DNA of 47,281 bases, taken from NCBI GenBank assembly GCA_020426345.1, contig JAGQQE010000008.1, positions 1 to 47,281 of the forward strand, written 5' to 3'. A program made the position numbers and the translations under genes. Of the stretch, positions 43,539 to 47,281 are shown in pieces; within the stretch, counting starts at the first letter, position 1, and every line of letters begins with the position of its first letter. The notes under the pieces were generated by a model. That model was not told the DNA's origin and made no database searches. It worked only from the letters and a program-made list of their open reading frames with translations. The stretch is from Planctomycetaceae bacterium (GTDB lineage Bacteria > Planctomycetota > Planctomycetia > Planctomycetales > Planctomycetaceae).

Positions 43539-43681
43539 GTGGGTGGGTCTCTGCTGATGTTGAGTTGCAGGCCAAAATAATCGTGAATCCTGGCCGAAGC
43601 GAATGATTGTGAATCCCTGGAGGAAAGGCAACCAGCGTCGACCCATGGTCGGCGTAACGCGCCCGTACACCAACAAAAGAA

Positions 43682-43715
43682 GGCTCAGAATGCATTGCGA
43701 GAATGCTTCTGAGCC
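43682..43715 (-). terminator. Rho-independent terminator of the DinB-family gene
   Basis: GGCTCAGAA and TTCTGAGCC, with GCATT/AATGC inside, form an interrupted stem around a short GCGAG loop. On the minus strand it is followed by TTCTTTTTG, 58 bp past the stop at 43773. Confidence 0.8.
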
Positions 43716-43772
43716 GTTCGGAGAATGGCTCAAACACACAGCTGGTAAAGCAACGCAGCTGCCGATTTCGGA

Positions 43773-44273
43773 TTACGCGTTGATGGGAGCGCGGCCTGCC
43801 ATTCGTCGCGCATCTGCGACCTGACCATAGTGCATCATGGTGTGCATGGACATCGTCACAAGGCAGGCTCCGACGGTGCCGAACATGGCCTCACGACCAG
43901 GTGGTGGATTCCGGGTCGGTTTCGCCAGATCTTCATCACTCAGGCCATCCAGGAATCTCAGAGTTGCCTCTCGAATCTCATCAGATTGTTTTCGTACGTC
44001 ATCCCATGCCGGGTAATCTTCAGGATTTGCGGACGGCTCAGTCTGCGCACCAAAGACCTTCTTCCATTCCAGCAGCGGATTGTCGTTACCTCTGATTATG
44101 TGTTCGATAATATTTGACTCGGCATAAGCAAGATGGCCGAGAATCCAGAGCGGTGGATTTCCACCGTTCGCGGTCGGCATTTGTAGTGGTGCATCTTTCA
44201 TGTCGTCGATCAGTTTCATGATCAACATGCGGCCTGCTTCCAGGCCGTGACGCAGATAATCAACAGTGCTCAT
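43773..44273 (-). CDS. DinB-family protein (DinB_2)
   Basis: The 166-residue protein is a four-helix bundle of the DinB/YfiT superfamily. Metal-binding histidines fit H47 (WILGHLAYAE) and the pair in MSMHTMMHYGQ. These proteins resemble metal-dependent thiol transferases or DNA-damage-induced proteins; the substrate is unknown. The ATG at 44273 has a good ribosome binding site (GGGAG, seven bases upstream). Its 5' side carries a 17-bp tandem duplication, and it is closed by a strong terminator. Confidence 0.88.
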   Translation of the reverse strand: MSTVDYLRHGLEAGRMLIMKLIDDMKDAPLQMPTANGGNPPLWILGHLAYAESNIIEHIIRGNDNPLLEWKKVFGAQTEPSANPEDYPAWDDVRKQSDEIREATLRFLDGLSDEDLAKPTRNPPPGREAMFGTVGACLVTMSMHTMMHYGQVADARRMAGRAPINA

Positions 44274-44301
44274 CGTTTTCTCCCAAACAAATCAGTTCAG
44301 T

Positions 44302-44335
44302 GTGACAGAACAATCGACGTGACAGAACAATCGAC
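44302..44335. repeat. Perfect 17-bp tandem duplication upstream of the DinB gene
   Basis: GTGACAGAACAATCGAC occurs twice in direct succession (44302-44318 and 44319-44335), 28-62 bp upstream of the DinB start codon. This is promoter-proximal and might be operator or slippage. Confidence 0.9.
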
Positions 44336-44501
44336 CAGATCGGATAACGCCGACGGCCAGTTGACAAACCATACGGAGGGCCCCCTGCCGCGTAAGCGAG
44401 TGACGTTTTCAAAGGCTTTCAATGGCCATCAATCGCTTGCTGACGCATCGGACTCATTTCTTCAACGGGTCGTACGACAGGCGTACGGCGATGCTAACTG
44501 A

Positions 44502-44591
44502 CCGTTGAAAAACCGGGACAGCGATGCAGGACGACCGGAAACCGTCATGTTTTCAGGTCTCCTGCTTGAGCCAGTCCGGTTTTCCAACAGG
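44502..44591. repeat. Dispersed palindromic repeat element, copy 2, with 8-bp flanking duplications
   Basis: This 90-bp element is homologous to 27805-27891. Its inverted ends are CCGTTGAAAAACCGGGAC and AGTCCGGTTTTCCAACAGG. It is flanked by perfect 8-bp direct repeats TGCTAACT at 44492-44499 and 44593-44600, as left by a transposition target-site duplication. It ends 8 bp before the TetR stop codon. The two copies have the same orientation relative to the window. Confidence 0.8.
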
Positions 44592-44598
44592 CTGCTAA

Positions 44599-45222
44599 CT
44601 AAGAATCTTCACGTTCCACTGAGAGCTCCGATGGTCCTGCCCCCGGAATCATCCCAAGAACGTAGTCACGAAAATGATGGACACTCTTCCGAACCAGTGA
44701 AGGTTCCTGGCGAGTTCTGGCCAGCAGGATGGATCCTTCGAGTGAGGCGATGAAGTAGTCGGCCAGCGCCCGAGGTTTCGGGCACCCGTCGTTGGCAGCC
44801 AGTGCATCAGCAATGAGGCTTTCAAGCATGCCGCTCCACTGCTCGAAGTAATGAGCCGCTCGTTCTCGCACTTGTGGATGCGTATCAGAAAGCTCAAGAG
44901 CAAGTGTTCCCAACAGACACCCTTTCGGAGATGTTGGTGACTCCAACAGGCTCGCCATGAGATTGAGGTATGTCAGTAGTCGGTCGACCGCAGAGGCTTG
45001 CTCCATAAAGCCGCTCGCGCGAGCACGCTCCACCATCGCCGTCATCCAGTGGTCAAGTGTTTCGCAGGCCGCAGCCTCCTTGGAGGGGAAATGATGAAAG
45101 AAGCTTCCTTTTGAAACATTCGCTCGCTCGCAAATGGCGTCGACGGAAGTTCCACCGTACCCGCGTTCAAGCACAAGATCGCAAATGGCGTCGAATAGCT
45201 TTAGCCTCGCATTTTCTGACAT
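44599..45222 (-). CDS. TetR/AcrR-family transcriptional regulator
   Basis: The 207-residue protein opens with the TetR HTH: ARLKLFDAICDLVLERGY followed by TSVDAICERANVSKGSFFHHF and the PSKEAA turn. The C-terminal ligand domain is variable, as usual (TetR_C type). Its ATG has an ideal ribosome binding site (GGAGG, five bases upstream) which abuts one arm of the operator at 45230-45274, so it likely represses itself and the divergent genes. Its 3' end lies at a palindromic repeat element, whose flanking duplication overlaps the TAG stop. Confidence 0.93.
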   Translation of the reverse strand: MSENARLKLFDAICDLVLERGYGGTSVDAICERANVSKGSFFHHFPSKEAAACETLDHWMTAMVERARASGFMEQASAVDRLLTYLNLMASLLESPTSPKGCLLGTLALELSDTHPQVRERAAHYFEQWSGMLESLIADALAANDGCPKPRALADYFIASLEGSILLARTRQEPSLVRKSVHHFRDYVLGMIPGAGPSELSVEREDS

Positions 45223-45229
45223 TTCACCT

Positions 45230-45274
45230 CCATACCAACCAGTCGGCTTGGAAGGTACCGACTGGTTGGTATGG
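45230..45274. promoter_or_regulatory. Double TetR operator
   Basis: CCATACCAACCAGTCGG and CCGACTGGTTGGTATGG are a perfect 17-bp inverted repeat with an 11-bp spacer. Each arm also holds the pseudo-palindrome ACCRACYRGTYGG, so the region can hold two dimers. It lies between the divergent TetR gene (start 45222) and the gene at 45415, and covers the TetR ribosome binding site region. Binding by this TetR is inferred. Confidence 0.85.
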
Positions 45275-45414
45275 AGTCAAGTGGCAATCGGGAGGTTAAT
45301 CCACAGACACCGAATCCGGATTCATTGTCCGAAACCGCTGCGGTTTGCGTTCGAGTCATTGATTGCCCAACAACATCTCGGTGAGGCTCGTGTAAAACCA
45401 CAGCAGAGTTTGCC

Positions 45415-45921
45415 ATGAAAAAGATCACTTCGGATTTGCACCCTATTCCGCACAAGTTGCTCGAAACCTATCCGACCCTCAACAGACTTCGAACGCCGGG
45501 CCGGATCCATCTGATTCTCGCGCTGGTGCTGGTCTCAACCGGCCTTTGGTTGCTGGCATTGCCGGTGATTGTCCCGCTCATTCTGCTGTCGTTGTTACGG
45601 TCGTCCTGGGAATATTTTCTGCCGGGATTGTGCACGGAAGTCTGGATGGACGACGACAGACTGATGTGCAAACGCAACGGCCTGGAGATCTGCGTCCCGC
45701 TGGCGCAGATCGAATCGATTCGGTTCAGGAAACGGAACAACCCTCCGTATGCCACAATCCAGCTTCGAAAGGCGAGTCCTTTCGGGCCGACACTTTCATT
45801 TGTTCCGGATGTCAGCCGAGGGCGATTCTGCGCACAGTTGATCGTTGATGAACTTCATCGTCGATGTGGTATTGAGTCGACCGGTGGCATGGATCCGATG
45901 GCAATGTCCGTTCATTCGTAA
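45415..45921 (+). CDS. Membrane protein of unknown function, TetR-divergent
   Basis: The 168-residue protein has a hydrophobic double helix at about 31-62 (IHLILALVLVSTGLWLLALPVIVPLIL...) and a cytoplasmic C-terminal domain. This domain has alternating beta strands (EVWMDDDRLMCKRNGLEICVPLAQIESIRF) that look PH-like, as in bacterial PH domain membrane proteins. No family can be fixed. It faces the TetR operator, so it is probably the principal target of that regulator. The following gene lies 32 bp downstream on the same strand. Confidence 0.75.
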   Translation: MKKITSDLHPIPHKLLETYPTLNRLRTPGRIHLILALVLVSTGLWLLALPVIVPLILLSLLRSSWEYFLPGLCTEVWMDDDRLMCKRNGLEICVPLAQIESIRFRKRNNPPYATIQLRKASPFGPTLSFVPDVSRGRFCAQLIVDELHRRCGIESTGGMDPMAMSVHS

Positions 45922-45953
45922 GATGCCCGGTGATCATTTCAGAGAGGATGATA

Positions 45954-46790
45954 ATGCAGACGCAAGAGCTTCGAGCCGAATACGAGTTACGCAAGTCGCA
46001 GGCAGAATTGCTGGCTGGTGGCCTTCTCGATATTCCGCGGCGGGTCATTATGCTGACAAACATGTACCTGGATTCCGGGCGCAATCATGCTTTCTGCCAA
46101 ATGGCGGCCCACGGCGCGCTCTGGGGACTTTCATACTTCGAGTCCGGAGGAAGTCTTGGCCGATTGATTGCCAGGAGATACTTCTACAATTCAAAAGAGA
46201 AGGCCTTTCGGCTGGGCATTTTGCGGGAGTTCGCGGAATCATTTCGAAGAATCAATCGCCAGGTTTGCATCGACACCTATGCAGCGTACGAGTTTACGCG
46301 TGAATACGGTCAATTGTCGGCGGCCTCCGACATAGTTCCTGCCGATCTGCTGGAGGCCCTGAATCAAATTCATCACGCAAGTCGGACAAAGAAATCTCTC
46401 CCCGGAGATCAGAAACGCCGGATCTTCGAGACTTCATTCCGAAACGAACAGGAGCTGACGGTCGCCCCAGGTGTTCAGAGTGCAATTGCCGCGTTCGATT
46501 GCCGCATCATGCGGTGGTTATGTCTGCATCCCGTTGTTCGCTTTTCGTATTTTCCGTCAATGAGATATATGTTCTTTCGAGACTTTGGTTGCACAGAAGA
46601 GCGAATTCAACGAGGGATTGAGGCCTATGAAGTAGCAGAGCGTGTTGGGTGGGATCATGTGTTTGACAGTATGGAATTCTATGGTCATATGCCCCGGCCC
46701 TTCTTTTCACAACCACTGCATTACTTCGAAGACCTGAAATCTGATGCGCTTCGCAACGCGGGTGTTGCAGCCACATTCTCCAGACCATGA
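45954..46790 (+). CDS. Protein of unknown function, co-directional with the TetR-divergent gene
   Basis: I start at the ATG at 45954, preceded by AGAGAGG; earlier frame starts at 45930 and 45948 have poorer spacing. The 278-residue protein lacks a signal peptide or TM segments and is helical, with many aromatic residues (YFPSMRYMFFRDFG; WDHVFDSMEFYGHMP). I do not recognise it. The pairing with the membrane gene, 32 bp apart, and the TetR operator suggest one regulated operon. Its stop codon is inside the first of three 17-bp tandem repeats. Confidence 0.75.
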   Translation: MQTQELRAEYELRKSQAELLAGGLLDIPRRVIMLTNMYLDSGRNHAFCQMAAHGALWGLSYFESGGSLGRLIARRYFYNSKEKAFRLGILREFAESFRRINRQVCIDTYAAYEFTREYGQLSAASDIVPADLLEALNQIHHASRTKKSLPGDQKRRIFETSFRNEQELTVAPGVQSAIAAFDCRIMRWLCLHPVVRFSYFPSMRYMFFRDFGCTEERIQRGIEAYEVAERVGWDHVFDSMEFYGHMPRPFFSQPLHYFEDLKSDALRNAGVAATFSRP

Positions 46791-46837
46791 GACTGTTCAG
46801 GGCATGAGACTGTTCAGGGCATGAGACTGTTCAGGGC
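46787..46837. repeat. Three perfect 17-bp tandem repeats at a gene end
   Basis: CATGAGACTGTTCAGGG three times (46787, 46804, 46821) with no mismatch, then CATGA. The TGA of the upstream gene lies in the first unit; every unit holds an ATGA. Not a hairpin. Confidence 0.95.
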
Positions 46838-46895
46838 ATGACCGAGCGCAGGCAGAGTCCGTTTGAGGGCGTGCGTTCGATGCTGGAGAGGTTTT

Positions 46896-47281
46896 TCAAT
46901 TGGACGCTCCTCGCTTGCCTCGGGGTGCATCTTCCGCACCGACGGTTGCTTTCCAGTCGTGCAGTTTTTTGAGCAGCCGGTCCCGATCTGCAGGCTGTGA
47001 ATCCGCCAGGTTTTGTGCCTCCTGAATGTCGGAGGAAAGATCATAGAGCTCAATACGCTGCTCTGTGGGGAACTCCAGTAGTTTCAGATGGCCTTCGCGA
47101 ATCGCGGACGAAAACCAGTCACCGGTACTTGTGGGTCGGGGAGCCGGGTTGTGCCAGTAGAATGTTCGATCCGGTAAAGCTGCGTTGCTGATAAGACGAG
47201 ATGCAAGGCTTAAGCCGTCGCGATGATCGCCCGTGCGAAGATCCAGTCCTTCCAACTGCAGCATGGTTGGAAACAGATCTG
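46896..47281 (-). CDS. Sulfatase, C-terminal part (cut by window end)
   Basis: The frame is open to the window edge on the minus strand, so only ~128 C-terminal residues are visible. DLFPTMLQLEGL is the sulfatase late motif (DLFPTLLELAG), and YDLSSDIQEAQNLAD is the typical C-terminal block (ELYDLxxDPxExxNLA) with PRGKRGASN at the end. The formylglycine site lies outside the window. With the sulfatase at 16527 this makes two in 47 kb, in keeping with Planctomycetes. Likely secreted, but the signal peptide is not visible. Confidence 0.9.
   Translation of the reverse strand, partial: DLFPTMLQLEGLDLRTGDHRDGLSLASRLISNAALPDRTFYWHNPAPRPTSTGDWFSSAIREGHLKLLEFPTEQRIELYDLSSDIQEAQNLADSQPADRDRLLKKLHDWKATVGAEDAPRGKRGASN

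Larger units (their letters stand above)
44274..44598. other. Intergenic region with duplication and palindromic repeat
   Basis: This ~325 bp region lies between the DinB start and the TetR stop, both on minus. It carries a perfect 17-bp tandem duplication (44302-44335) close to the DinB start, the second copy of the palindromic repeat (44502-44591) and its flanking 8-bp direct repeats. Promoter sequence for DinB should lie near 44300-44340. I see no gene. Confidence 0.6.

Noticed and set aside
44505-44753. Plus-strand 82-codon frame starting in copy 2 of the palindromic repeat
   Set aside because: It begins in the repeat and runs antisense into the TetR gene.

Overview
The window looks like a chromosomal segment of a member of the Planctomycetota, probably family Planctomycetaceae. 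This rests on gene content: a Tat-signalled DUF1501 protein coupled to a DUF1549/DUF1553 cytochrome-type protein, two sulfatases, a GldA / GldF-GldG / DUF4340 ABC cassette, MoxR with two DUF58 proteins, FG-GAP, cadherin and EF-hand secreted proteins, and a DUF5685 protein. I see no rRNA, tRNA, CRISPR array, phage or recognisable transposase.

Layout. 1-2443: two tandem paralogous secreted Pro/Cys-repeat proteins (minus strand, one cut by the window start), then a truncated cadherin/VCBS remnant on plus. 2580-5392: a membrane P-loop ATPase translationally coupled to a secreted FG-GAP protein. 5552-11324: ABC transporter operon (ATPase, permease-GldG fusion, DUF4340 protein), then a YggS-type PLP protein. 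12710-18008: secreted protein of unknown function, Nudix hydrolase, deoC and a sulfatase. 18013-24062: MoxR, DUF58, membrane protein, aminotransferase and a second DUF58. 24134-28041: a very large membrane-embedded sigma-54 activator facing a long non-coding region, a dispersed palindromic repeat and a 41-codon small ORF. 28229-31811: DUF1501 and DUF1549/DUF1553 pair. 32302-38019: the lipid/fatty acid cluster rpmF-plsX-fabD-acpP-fabF plus a ketosynthase paralogue that has lost its catalytic residues. 38176-47281: metallophosphoesterase, DUF5685/Cys-rich/NfeD-like fusion, EF-hand protein, FAD oxidoreductase, DinB, a TetR regulator with a clear double operator and two divergent genes of unknown function, and the C-terminal end of a second sulfatase.

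The most unusual locus is 24134-27800. A ComP-like membrane sensor module (N-terminal TM, PDZ, many TMs) is joined through GAF and coiled coil to a complete sigma-54 AAA+ domain with GAFTGA and a Fis-type HTH, so signal reception and sigma-54 activation sit in one membrane protein with no kinase step. Its upstream region carries five TTCRGCGC-type motifs overlapping a plausible housekeeping promoter for the activator. About 110 bp beyond them, on the opposite strand, is a well-spaced sigma-54 promoter (TGGCAC-N5-ATGCA) followed by about 190 nt without a convincing reading frame, ending in alternative hairpins and a terminator. I infer a self-contained circuit in which the activator controls itself and a divergent sigma-54-dependent small RNA. 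This is a prediction from sequence only.

Other notable points are the KS pseudoenzyme beside fabF, the DUF5685 fusion with sixteen cysteines in about fifty residues, and several short precise repeats with regulatory or transposition character.
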